In this document: positions 12,738 to 23,500 of the stretch, one piece after another
Position numbering within the stretch: position 1 is the first letter of the stretch
How the letters are laid out: every line of letters starts with the position of its first letter
Source: a virus
Strand: one strand, 5' to 3'
Virus record (IMG/VR): IMGVR_UViG_3300044678_000294
Span: 1-23,869 of that record
DNA length: 23,869 nucleotides
Program-made: the position numbers and the translations under genes
Notes under the pieces: model-generated
Database searches by the model: none
What the model was told of the DNA's origin: nothing
Seen by the model: only the letters and a program-made list of their open reading frames with translations

Positions 12738-14224
12738 CTTTCGTTGCCGCTGGAGTTACTGCCGCTGAACTTGCCGCTATGGAAGCTGCCGCCGTTGCCG
12801 CCGCTGAGATTGCCGCTACTGAGGCTGCTACCGCTGCCGCCGCCACTGCCGCTACTGAAGCTGCCGCTGCATCCGCTCCTAGTATTTTGCAAGCCGCTGC
12901 CCCTGAGATTCTTGCACCTGAAATACTTACACCGGGTATAGGGCAAGGCATTACTACTCCGATGGGTATTGAACAAATAGTTCCTGGCACAGGGGCTGAG
13001 GTTCTACCAGCCGCCGGGTCTCAACCGCTTCCAGCCGCCGGGTCTCAACCGTTACAATATGCAAACGCACCTACTACAGCTTCTGACGTAGGGCAGTATA
13101 ACCTAGACAAATCTACTGTTAATCAGATACAAAACTATCAACCAGGCCCTCAAACTGAGTTATCTCCAGAAGTACTTCAAGCCAGTGGTAATGTTCCAGC
13201 CCCAACCGCGTCTACTATTAATGCAAACAGTTCTTCATTCTTAGAAAATGACCCAAGTAATCAATCTAGTTTAGGTAGAGGTTTTGAAAAAGCCCTTAAT
13301 TATATGGATGCTAACCCGTTTAAAACGGGTTTATTAGGTTATACAGCATTAAATTTAGCGGGTGCGTTTGACCCTAACCAAGCTGAGATGCCTGATAGAC
13401 GCTACAAAGGCTCTTTAAATAACTATCGTATGTCACCTAACTTCCAACCTTCTAGAGCTACACCTAACGTATATACACCAAGATATGCGGCAGAAGGTGG
13501 CATTATGATGGCAGCTGGGGGTACTTATGACGATGAGCCAATCGGCGACAATAACGGCTATGCCCAAGGCGGTATTGCTTCTTACGCTCGTGGTCGCAGA
13601 GTTAGTTCTCAAGACGAACTAAATGAATATATGAAGATGATGGAAGGTGAAGCTACTGATTCAGCCCCAGCTCCAAGCTACGTAGGTAGTACAGGTATTA
13701 TACCGCTTGATGATATAGATACTCGTTATAAAGACGCTTTAAATGCTTCTATGATTCGCATGGGTAAAGTAAATAGTAGGGCTAACTATAATCCAGCTCA
13801 GGGTATGAAACGTCCTAATGCTTTGGGTGGTATTAACTTATCGGCACCTGGCGTAAAGAAAGAAGCTGCGTCTAGTTCTGATGATAGAGAAGATTATGCT
13901 GCTGGTGGTATTACTCAGGCAGATAGATATAACATGGGTGGTTATGCTTCTGGTTCTGTGCCAAGACTTCTTAAAGGTCCAGGCGACGGTATGAGCGACA
14001 ACATCCCAGCCAGTATTGATGGACGCCAACCAGCTCGTTTAGCCGACGGTGAATTCGTTATACCAGCAGACGTTGTATCTGGCTTAGGCAACGGTTCTAC
14101 AGAAGCTGGCGCTAAACACCTACATAAAATGATGACTGATGTTCGTAAAGCTAGAACAGGCAACCCAAAGCAAGGTAAGGAAATCGTAGCGCAAAAGTAT
14201 CTACCTAAGAAAAAACGCGCATGA
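12734..14224 (+). CDS. Ala-rich internal/structural virion protein with GGI motifs
   Basis: This 496-residue protein begins with an almost pure Ala/Glu/Thr helix (about 1-52), then a Pro/Gln-rich flexible part with a double LPAAGSQP repeat. Further on are three YAxGGI-type motifs (about residues 251, 276 and 388) and a conserved C-terminus, DGRQPARLADGEFVIPADVV, plus a Lys/Arg-rich end. The RLADGEFVIPADVVSGLG segment is familiar from podovirus virion proteins in internal-core operons. It precedes the GNAT-like and 951-residue genes and shares GGI motifs with the latter, so a DNA-ejection or internal-core role is likely. No enzyme motif is seen. Confidence 0.7.
   Translation: MTFVAAGVTAAELAAMEAAAVAAAEIAATEAATAAAATAATEAAAASAPSILQAAAPEILAPEILTPGIGQGITTPMGIEQIVPGTGAEVLPAAGSQPLPAAGSQPLQYANAPTTASDVGQYNLDKSTVNQIQNYQPGPQTELSPEVLQASGNVPAPTASTINANSSSFLENDPSNQSSLGRGFEKALNYMDANPFKTGLLGYTALNLAGAFDPNQAEMPDRRYKGSLNNYRMSPNFQPSRATPNVYTPRYAAEGGIMMAAGGTYDDEPIGDNNGYAQGGIASYARGRRVSSQDELNEYMKMMEGEATDSAPAPSYVGSTGIIPLDDIDTRYKDALNASMIRMGKVNSRANYNPAQGMKRPNALGGINLSAPGVKKEAASSSDDREDYAAGGITQADRYNMGGYASGSVPRLLKGPGDGMSDNIPASIDGRQPARLADGEFVIPADVVSGLGNGSTEAGAKHLHKMMTDVRKARTGNPKQGKEIVAQKYLPKKKRA
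12751..12870 (+). repeat. Ala-codon low-complexity repeat (gccgct units)
   Basis: Alternating gcc/gct codons interspersed with gaa, gag and act encode an Ala-rich helix at the start of the structural gene. The base pattern also opens long spurious frames on both strands here. Slippage could change its length in 3-base steps. Confidence 0.6.
13007..13051 (+). repeat. Short perfect tandem repeat, 24-base period
   Basis: A 21-base unit occurs at 13007-13027 and again at 13031-13051. It encodes PAAGSQP twice in frame, separated by a Leu codon. It lies in the disordered part of the Ala-rich structural protein and looks like a recent duplication. Confidence 0.85.
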
Positions 14225-14655
14225 TACAAGTCTCTTTAGTTCCTGTCGAGCATATTAATGGATGCTGGGGAAAGATTGAGTCTTTTATTGAAAAAGCGGC
14301 TAAATATACTTACGGAAGATTTACTACAAGCAATATTTATGACTTAGTTCTAGATGGCGAATATCAACTTTGGATAGCATTTGACGAATCAAGTATTAAA
14401 GGGGCTGTAGTTACAAACGTAGTTACATACCCACAAAGAAAGTTACTCTGCATGCAATTTTGCGGAGGTGTAGATTTAAAGCTTTGGAAAGAACCAATGT
14501 TGGCTCTTCTTAGGCGTTTTGCAAAAGATATAGGTTGCGACGGAATTGAGTCGACAGGACGTCCAGGATGGACTAAGATATTTCAGAATGATGGCTGCAA
14601 AGCTACTTGGGTAACTTACGAGTTACCGTTAGATATGGAGAATAGAAATGGGTAA
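14221..14655 (+). CDS. GNAT-like protein of the internal virion module
   Basis: This 144-residue protein has alternating beta strands and helices consistent with a small GNAT fold. It has an N-terminal helix, strands around YQLWIAFDESSIKGAVVTNVV and LLCMQFCGG, the helix WKEPMLALLRRFAKDIG and the strand CDGIESTGRPGW. Proteins of this size and pattern sit upstream of the internal core genes in many podoviruses, in a place like T7 gp13. A clear acetyl-CoA P-loop (Q/RxxGxG/A) is not visible, so it may be structural or assembly-related rather than an acetyltransferase. ATGA coupling upstream and an 8-base overlap downstream tie it to the ejection-protein genes. Confidence 0.6.
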   Translation: MIQVSLVPVEHINGCWGKIESFIEKAAKYTYGRFTTSNIYDLVLDGEYQLWIAFDESSIKGAVVTNVVTYPQRKLLCMQFCGGVDLKLWKEPMLALLRRFAKDIGCDGIESTGRPGWTKIFQNDGCKATWVTYELPLDMENRNG

Positions 14656-17503
14656 AGGCGGCGGCGGCGGTGGTCAAACCACTAGTACAGGAACAACGTA
14701 TACAACCAACCTTCCAGAATACGCACAGCCGTATGTGGAAACGATGCTTGGCGCTACGCAAAAACAATTGTTCCAAACTCAGGAAACTCCTGGTGTTTAT
14801 GACCCCAACACTGGTCAAACTTCTGCCGGTACAACTGAGATAACTGGTTTCCAACCGTATACACCTTACTCTACAGACCCATCTAAGTCTGTAGCTGGGT
14901 TTAGTCCATTACAGCAACAAGCTCAACAAACCGTAGCTGGTATGCAAACGCCTGGTGCATATGGTCAAGCTCAAGGCTTAGCTGGTATGGCTGGTATGGG
15001 TCAGTTTGGTACTGCGCAACAAGCAGGTGCACTAGGTAATCTTGGCATGTTAGGTGCTTCAGCAGCAGCTCCGGCGTTTGGTGCAGGGCAACAATACATG
15101 CAAGGTATTACTGACCCTAACACAATGGCTCAATATATGAGCCCGTATCAACAAAACGTTACCGACATTGCTAAGATGAACGCAGTGCGCGAAGCGCAGA
15201 TTGCTGGTAATCAAGCTAATCTAGGCGCAGCTCGTCAAGGTACTTATGGGGGTGCTCGTCAAGCTTTGGCAGGTTCAGAACGTGAGCGTAACTTATTATC
15301 AAACCTATCTAATATCCAAGCACAAGGCTCACAGTCAGCTTATGACCGTGCTTTAGCACAACAACAGTTTGGCGCTAACTTAGGTTTACAAGGCATCCAA
15401 ACAGGACTTCAAGGTATTTCGACTGGTATGCAAGGTATAGGCCAAGGTATTGGTGCACAACAAGCTGGTTATGCTGGTGCTGGTCAAGCTGCCTCTACAA
15501 TGGGTTCTTTGGCAGGTCAAGAGTTTGGTACACAGAAAGATATCGTTGGGTTACAAACTCAAGCTGGTGCCCAACAACAAGCACAACAACAGCAGATTGT
15601 TAATCAGGCTATTCAAGACTACGCTAACGCTCAGCAGTATCCGATGATGCAGTTAGGCTTCATGTCTAATATGCTTCGTGGCTTACCGATGCAGTCTACT
15701 AATACCCAGCAGTACGTTGCGGCTCCTAACCAGCTTACCCAGGGCATTGGTGCTTTGGGTGCCGGCGCTAATATCTATAGCGCGTTTTCTGGTAACCCTA
15801 CTAGGGTTGCTGAAGGTGGACAGATTAAGTCTTATGCCGAGGGTGGTATTACGTCTTATGATGTAGGTGGCAACGTTAAGTCAGACCTATCTAATATCAG
15901 AAGCGCCGAAGAACTTAGAGAGATAGCTAGAAATACTACTAGCGATAGGATTCGTGAAGAAGCATTGCGTTTTGCTAAGATGAGAGAAATGGGTCTAGCA
16001 GGTGGCGGCATTGTAGCGTTTAAAGAAGGACAAACAGTTTACAGACCTAATAAAACTCTAGAAGACTTTATAATTCCTGATTCTGATGAGTTAAAAGCTC
16101 GTCGTGAATCTGACGTTGCTGCTGCTATGACATTAAAAGCTGAGCGCGATGCAGAGGCACTAAAAAATCCACCAGCTAATAATTCTATAATGGCTGCGGT
16201 GACTTCTAACATACTTAAAGACGACCGTAACTATACATTTTCTCCAGCGGAGCCACCAAGTTTAAAAAGTATTCCGGCGGATACAACTAAAAAAGTAGTA
16301 GATAACACAATTGATGCATCAGGTAGAAATGCACTGGGCGAAAGACCTGGCGAAGGTACTCGTAAAGATGAAGCTCCTGCCGCACCTGCAGTTACAACTA
16401 AAAAAGATGATGGCATTAAAGCGGTTAAATTAAAAGATGAAGCCGCACCTGCAGTTACAACTAAAAAAGATGATGGCATTAAAGCAGCGCGTAAAGACGA
16501 AGCTGCAGTAACACCTAGTACAGAAGGTATTTCTAGAAAAAGAGCTAATATCCCTGGTATATCTCCTACTGAACAAGCTATGCTTAATGAAGCTGAAGGT
16601 AAACAACAAACCCTTGCAGAAATTCTAGCGGAAATGGAAACTGAAAAACGAAAATATGTTGGTCCAGATACAAGACCAGAAGAACGCTCTAAATTGATGG
16701 CTGAAAAAGTAAACATGCAAGATGAAGATGCGCGTAATAGAAAACTACAGATGGCTCAGTTCTTTGCGTCATGGGGTTCAACACCTGGTAGCACTTTGCA
16801 AGCCGCTATGGTTGCAGTTAATAAACATATCCCTACTATTATTGCTAGTGATAAAGAAGCTAGAAAAGCCCAAAACGAAGTTGATAAGATTATTCGTGAG
16901 CTTAATAAAGCTGAACGCCTTGAAAAAGAAGGCGACTTTGATGCTGCATACAAGATTAAGTCTGAACAGTCTAAGAGATATGAAGACCTATACAAAACTG
17001 TATTACAGAATAAGGGTCAAAGAGATGCGGCAGCAATTAGAACTGACGGCGCTGGCGGCGCCAAATTGCTTAGTGCGCTCAAATATCAAGAGAGCATCCG
17101 CAGCAAAATTCAATCAGAAAAGAATGATAAAAATGGTACATACTACCAAGCTAGAACTTTCCTTGATAATCTCCAAGATAAAGAAGGTAAGGCTTACAAA
17201 GATAAGGATTTAAAAGATAGGGTTGATAAAGCCCGCGCAACTATACGGGCTTTAGACCTTGAGCATGCAGGCCTAATACAAAAAGCTGATAAAACCGTTA
17301 ACTTTTATAAAGGTGTAGCCGATATCGATGTTGGTAATATGCCTAGTGATTCTACGACTACTTCATCAGTTTCAGAGGATAAAAAAGTAAATTTGCCTGC
17401 GGGAGTAGTGCCACCAAACTCTAAATACATAGGTACGTTTAAAGGTAATCCTGTTTATCAGTTAGAAGACGGAACTAAAAAAGTAGTTAAACAAGTTTCA
17501 TAA
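14648..17503 (+). CDS. Internal virion / DNA-ejection protein (951 aa)
   Basis: The start is Gly-rich (MGKGGGGGGQ), and a long Gln/Ala/Gly-rich helical region (about 80-330) with LQGI.TG repeats follows. At about residues 386-460 come AEGGQIKSYAEGGITSY and LAGGGIVAFKEG motifs. A charged, repeat-containing linker with a 21-codon duplication (about 575-615) leads into a Lys/Glu-rich coiled-coil part. The last segment has GTFKGNPVYQLEDGTKKV. Proteins of this make-up occur in the ejection-core operons of aquatic podoviruses and correspond in position to T7 gp15-class or P22 ejection proteins. No lytic transglycosylase motif is evident. The assignment rests on context and composition. Confidence 0.68.
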   Translation: MGKGGGGGGQTTSTGTTYTTNLPEYAQPYVETMLGATQKQLFQTQETPGVYDPNTGQTSAGTTEITGFQPYTPYSTDPSKSVAGFSPLQQQAQQTVAGMQTPGAYGQAQGLAGMAGMGQFGTAQQAGALGNLGMLGASAAAPAFGAGQQYMQGITDPNTMAQYMSPYQQNVTDIAKMNAVREAQIAGNQANLGAARQGTYGGARQALAGSERERNLLSNLSNIQAQGSQSAYDRALAQQQFGANLGLQGIQTGLQGISTGMQGIGQGIGAQQAGYAGAGQAASTMGSLAGQEFGTQKDIVGLQTQAGAQQQAQQQQIVNQAIQDYANAQQYPMMQLGFMSNMLRGLPMQSTNTQQYVAAPNQLTQGIGALGAGANIYSAFSGNPTRVAEGGQIKSYAEGGITSYDVGGNVKSDLSNIRSAEELREIARNTTSDRIREEALRFAKMREMGLAGGGIVAFKEGQTVYRPNKTLEDFIIPDSDELKARRESDVAAAMTLKAERDAEALKNPPANNSIMAAVTSNILKDDRNYTFSPAEPPSLKSIPADTTKKVVDNTIDASGRNALGERPGEGTRKDEAPAAPAVTTKKDDGIKAVKLKDEAAPAVTTKKDDGIKAARKDEAAVTPSTEGISRKRANIPGISPTEQAMLNEAEGKQQTLAEILAEMETEKRKYVGPDTRPEERSKLMAEKVNMQDEDARNRKLQMAQFFASWGSTPGSTLQAAMVAVNKHIPTIIASDKEARKAQNEVDKIIRELNKAERLEKEGDFDAAYKIKSEQSKRYEDLYKTVLQNKGQRDAAAIRTDGAGGAKLLSALKYQESIRSKIQSEKNDKNGTYYQARTFLDNLQDKEGKAYKDKDLKDRVDKARATIRALDLEHAGLIQKADKTVNFYKGVADIDVGNMPSDSTTTSSVSEDKKVNLPAGVVPPNSKYIGTFKGNPVYQLEDGTKKVVKQVS
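16379..16485 (+). repeat. In-frame tandem duplication, 63-base period
   Basis: The 44 bases at 16379-16422 recur without mismatch at 16442-16485, a period of 63 bases (21 codons). Each copy encodes AAPAVTTKKDDGIKA inside the linker of the 951-residue internal virion protein. The perfect match suggests a recent duplication. Confidence 0.9.
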
Positions 17504-17514
17504 TTGGGAGTGTC

Positions 17515-20500
17515 ATGGCTAAGTATGAGCTAGAAGATTTTGATGGTGAACTTGACCCTGCACAAGCGGCTTCTAAATATGAACTAGTTGACTTTGAAGG
17601 TGAACTAGACCGGGTAGAGGGTAAAGGTCCTAAGCAGCTATCTAGGGAGCAAGGTAAAGGTGTGGGGGCTAACTTCTCTCGCGCTTTTAGTAACTATTTG
17701 CCACAATTACAAGAAACAACAGGTGCTGCACAGGTACTTAGCGGTGTAGTTGCGCAAAAATTAGGCGCCAAAGAGACTGGTACTAACTGGGTACGAAGTG
17801 GTATCGAGAGTATGGAAGAGGGTCAAGGCGAGATGGTTGTCAGAGAATCTGACACATTTTTAGGTGCTTACGACCAAGGTATCGGCACGGTTATAACAGA
17901 ATACTTACCTTATATGGTGGGTTCTGGTATTACAAGTGTGGCTGAAATTGCTGCGTCTATGGGCGTTGGTGCGTTACTTGGTGGTGTTGCAGGAGCTGGT
18001 GTAGGAGCAGTTCCAGGCGCTATTGCAGGTGCTATTAATAAAGAGCTAGTTAAAAAAGGTGTTAAGGCTGAAGCTAAGAAAATTGCCGATAAAATGGGCA
18101 AGGAAGAAGCCAAAGCATATATTGAAGCAGAGTCTAAGAAAGTTCTTACTGAAGCCGCTACTAGATTGATGGCTAAAAAAGGCGCTCAAAGGTTAGGCGC
18201 TACTACTGGTATGGCTGGGTCATCAATACTTCATGGTATGGGTGAAGTTACAGGTAGAACTGTAGAAGAACTAGAGAAAAAAGGTCTACGCCCAGAAGAC
18301 ATGGACTTAGCTCGTGTATTGCCAGCGGCAGCGCTACATTCAGTGGCAGACTTTGTAGCCGATAAATTTTTATTGCAATCACTCAAGGGGCTAGATATTA
18401 CGGCTTCTAGGTCTTTAGCATGGGATATTACTAAGGCTATAGCGGTTACAGGTACTAAAGAACTTATTCCTGAACAAATTCAAACTATTGCTGAACGCTA
18501 TGGCGCTAGCTTATCTTTAACTGATGCTGAAGCCCTTAAAGACTATATTAATACTGCTGCCGCCGCGTATGCAATGTCTATAGGACCAGCCTCAGTGGGT
18601 GGAGTTCGCGCACACGTAGCGGGTAAACTTGAAAAAGATTTAAATCAGACTCAAGAAGAAGTTAATAAAATTAAGCAGAAGTTTGTTGTCGGTGATGACT
18701 CTTCTGTAGGAACTACTTCGACTGCTAACGTAGTGGATGACCCAGACTTGGCGCCGGCTAGTGATGAAACAGGTAAACCACTAATTGCTGTTGACCAAAG
18801 CACAGCTGTTCCGGCCCCTCCAGCAGCTTCTGAAGTTAACCAAGAAACCCAAGCTAGCTCTGCTCCAGCTGACTTAAATAAAGTTAATGAAGCGGTTGTT
18901 AATTTAAACCAACAACAAAGTGAAGCTTTAGATAAAGCTCCAGCAATTAAAGAAGAAGCAGCTCTTCCTGTTAATGAAGAAGTGGTTGCCAGCGTTACAG
19001 CTTATATTGCTGATATTGACTCAAATAAAGTTAAACCTAATGCGGCTAAACTAAAATCGTTTGCTGCTGCTCTGGGCATAAAGATAGAACCTGGTGAAGG
19101 GCTAAGTGCTAGAGCATTAACTGCAATTAAAGAACGTCTAACGGCGTTAGGAGGAGCAAATGTCCCAGTCACCAACGTTAACGATACAACAGGTGGAACT
19201 AGCGCTGCGATATCTGGACAGCAAACAGGAGTGCCCGCCGGAGGAGTTGCAGGAACTGTCGGCCAAGGACTGGGAGGAGCTCCAGCAGCTACTAACATTC
19301 CTGCAGGTGGAGAAGCAACACAGCAGCCTCCACTAGTAACACCTACTGCTACATCAACTGTTGCCGCACCGCCTGTAGCTACACCAGCATTTACACCGGC
19401 TGCACCTAGCGCACAACAAACAACAGGCTTTACTCCTGAAGCACAGTTGCGCCAAGCAATGATTGAGGAAGACCAGCGTAAAACCGCTGAAGAAGAACAA
19501 AATCGTTTAGCGTTTGAAGAGTCACAACGCAAGACTGTTCGTAGAGCTCCACAGATGCCTGAGATTCAAGAAGAGTATGAGGGCACTCGTCAAGAGTTTG
19601 AAGCTTTAGAATTACCAGCTTGGGAAAAATTAAGCGCCACTGAGAAAGATGTATATCTAGAAGGTATTAAAGATAACACCATTGCTGAGCACAATGCAGC
19701 GGCTAGAAAATTAGCTGAATACCGCGAAGGGCAGCAAGACGCTCTAGGCACTAAAGGACTGAAGCCATCTCAAATTCGTACAGTAAACATGTATGAAGAG
19801 AACCGTAAAACATACTCAAACCAAATGGGCATTCAGTTTCCTTCATGGGGCGAATTATCTGATAACGCGCGCAATGCTTATTTAAACGAAGTAGTTAACA
19901 ATACTCCTATCGAACAAGATTTTGGTTTTATAGAAATCGCCAAGAATCTAGAAGCTGAAGGTAGGGGTATACGCGGCGCAGCTAAAGTAGATATCGAGTC
20001 TGCTAAATTAGCTGGCCAATCTGAAGAGTCTAAAGCAGTTATACAAGAACGCGTAGCAAAAGAAAAAGCAGCTGAAGAGTCAGCACTTGGCAAGGGGGCT
20101 AAACTCCCTGAAGAAGCTATTGCATTACTTAAGAAACAAAATATCAACGGTTTCTTAGATTGGCTGTATGACAACGCCAAAGGATTCACAAGTTTAACAG
20201 CAAGAGTTGGAGACAAGACTTACAGAGGTGCTTCCACTAAATTAGCTCAGACTCGTAATCGTGCAGCGCAAATCATATTTAAATATATGGGGGCACGTTT
20301 AGGTCAGATAGACTTTAGTGGTTCTACTGTGATGATGAATCCTAAAGACCCTGTTATTCAAAGACTACAAAAAGAGGGTAAGCTAGCTGAATACAATCCT
20401 AGAACTAACACGTTCTACTTTACTCCTCAAGGTTTAGACCAAGTAACTGTATTGCATGAGGTTATTCATGCAGCAACCGTTAAGCTTATTAGCCGTTTTT

Positions 20501-23500
20501 ACTCTAACCCAAATTCATTGACTCAAGAGCAGCGCGAAGCTATTGAGCATTTAGATAAGCTCTTTAACTTTACTAAGAGCAAGTTGGGCGGCAAATTTAA
20601 AAACGCCTATGAAAATATCTACGAGTTTGTTACTTATGCTTTAACAGATAACAAGTTCCAGTTGGCTTTATCTCAAGTTCAGGCTCGTCCATTAGCTAAA
20701 TATACCTTGATGGCTAAAAATGCTTGGCGTCAATTTACCCAGGCGCTTAGCAAGATGTTTGGTTTGTATGACGCTAAAGCATCTAAAGAAGAGTTACCAG
20801 CCGAGATGTATCAGCAGGTTGCTAAAGAGTATGGCTCAATGGACCCTAACGAGCTATACAACGAAAAAATTATGGAGGAAATGGAAGAGCTAGACATAGT
20901 TATAATTCCTCCTACACTTGCTGAGCCTAAACCTAAAGAGCAAGACATCAAGGTTAAGAAAGTAAGAGTACCTACACAAGCTGAGAGATTTTTGACTATT
21001 GCTCCTGGCTTTGAAGGCAACGTACTACTTGAGATGGCAGAAATATTTGAGCGTATTGCATCAGCTCCAGTGCCAGTTAATGTGCAGCCACTTGCTGCTA
21101 AAAAAGCTGGCGCACAACCTAAACAGCCCAAACAAGCTGAAGAACCTAAAAAGGCTAAAGAACGTAGCTCAGCGGTTAGCGACTCTGATGAAAAGTCTTA
21201 TGATGTTAGAGAAGCTGATAAGTTAAAACCTTGGCAGTTTGTTAAAAATTTGTTGACTACTCAAGAAGGTCATAAAAATATCGTACAAGCTTTACAAAAT
21301 AAACACTATAGAGTTAAAGCATGGGAACGTATGTGGGAAAGAGCAGGCAAGATTGTTCACGACATCCCTGAGAAGATTAACAATATATACACTCAGATAA
21401 CTTTAGCAACCGGGCGTTCTAAAGTGTTGTATACAGTTTATGCAAAAGAATCCGCAGACAAACTAGAGTCAGCGTTCTATAAATACACAAAATTAACTGG
21501 GGATACAACTGAAAAAGCTTTGCGTGACTTGTTTATGTATCTAGAGGCGTTCCACGACCCTGAACGTCGTATGGTCAAATATATTCGTACAGTGCCTTTA
21601 AGCACTGCTAAAACTTTAAACGGTGGTGCTATAAGTCCAGCTGACCGTCGTGTATCTATTCTTAAGTTACTAGACGGAAAACAACTAAGTAAAGCTCAAG
21701 CTCAGCAGTTACGGCGCGAATTAAACACAATCATATTTCAAACTGATGCACAGGGTAATGTAGTTAAAGACGCACAAGGTAAACCACAACCTAACATGAA
21801 ATATGTTGATAAGTTAGGGCAAAGCCCACGCGCTAAATCTATAACTAAAAAAGGTGTTACTACTAAATCAGAAATGACTGTTGATTTTGACAACATCATC
21901 TATAGCGTAACTGGTCTCACTCGTGAAGGTATTCTTAAGCGTATGGAAGAATACAACAATAACCCTAATAAAGACGCTATTGATGAGATTAGAAAAGCTG
22001 TTCAAGAACTAAACGAAGCTACTAAACAGCTTAATAAGATTGGTAACTATTGGTCACAACCTGTAGATAACTATGTAAATTTTTACGGCTATAAAGACTA
22101 TATATCTCTAAAGGGTAAAGCTTTAAATGAAGACTTAGATGCTGAATTACATTTAGATTTAGACTTTACTGGTAAAGGCGGACGTGAAATGCAAGAGATT
22201 CCGTTCGAGGCAGCTGGTCGTATTTCAGTTGGTGAAAACCCAATTCTATTAACTATGTCTGAAGCTGCACGCGCTGCTATGCGCGCCGGTCGTAGAGATT
22301 TAACACTTGCTATTAAAAACTCTCTTAAAGCAAACAAATATAATCCAACAGGCCAAGGCTTAATAGATGGTGAAGTAATTAAAAAGATTCTTTTTGAAGA
22401 CCGCAACAACATAGATTTAAGAGAGCTAAGAGGTAAGACAACTTTATTCCATTACAACCAAGACGGTAGCATTGATATTATTGCTATACGCGATAAAAAT
22501 TTACTTGAGTCTATTCGTAGTACTTTTGGTAAAAGCCACAAGATTACTGAAATTTTTAACCAGCTAACCAGCGCTGTTGGACAAGGGCATACTCGGTACA
22601 ACTACAACTTTGCTCCAGGTAACTTTGTACGTGATGCGTTAACTAACGCATTTACGCTTGGCGCAGAAGAGAGCCCACTACAAGCTGTTAAATATTTAGC
22701 TGCTATTGGCTCAAAGGTTGCACAAGGTGGTTTAGCTAAATCAATGAAAGTGGCGGCTTTATATCAAACGGGTGACTATCAACAACTAGCTAAACTAGCT
22801 GAGTCTGACCCATACATTAGGGATATGGTTGAGTTTATTAATGAAGGCGGCATGGTTTCATATATTGAAAGTATTGCGCTTAAATCTAACTTTGAAGCTT
22901 TATACAGAGATGTAGATAAAAACGGGGTTCTTAAAACTAAAGAACAAGTTGATAAACTTTTAGACATATATAACGATATGTTTGAATTAGCAAGTCGTAC
23001 TGCTGCGTATAGTATTACTAAACGAAGTGAATTAGCAAAAAATGCAAGTCTTCAAACCGCTAAAATTAAAGCCGCCGCTCGTGCTAAAAACCTTGCTAAC
23101 TTTGAAGAAGTAGGCACTCACGGTAAATTAGTTGGCGCTATGTATATGTTCTTCCGCCCTGCTGCTACAGGTGCTGTTCGTGCTATTGAAGCCGCTGCGC
23201 CAGCGTTTCCTAATAGTCTTAAAAGGGCTGTTAAGAACCTTCCAGAGCAACTTAAGAATGACCCAGTAGCATTTGAGACATTTAAGAAGAACTACGCTAA
23301 ACAACAAAAAGCTGCTAGATATATGATTACTACTCTATTCGGGTATGGCATGGCTATGTATTATATGTCAGCGTTAATGGCGGATGATGATGATTTGGGT
23401 AGAAACGCTACTCAGAATGACAACATGGATTCGTGGACTAGATATGCTCGGTTCCACATCTCTAAAGAATTTACTAAATCTCTTGGCATTGAAAAACCCG

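Noticed and set aside
16231-16716. 161-residue minus-strand frame
   Set aside because: It lies antisense to the repeat-containing linker of the 951-residue protein and shows only Ser/Ala/Leu low complexity.
19002-19532. 176-residue minus-strand frame
   Set aside because: It is antisense to the Pro/Ala-rich linker of the giant protein. The sense frame is continuous for over 6 kb, so this is a composition shadow.
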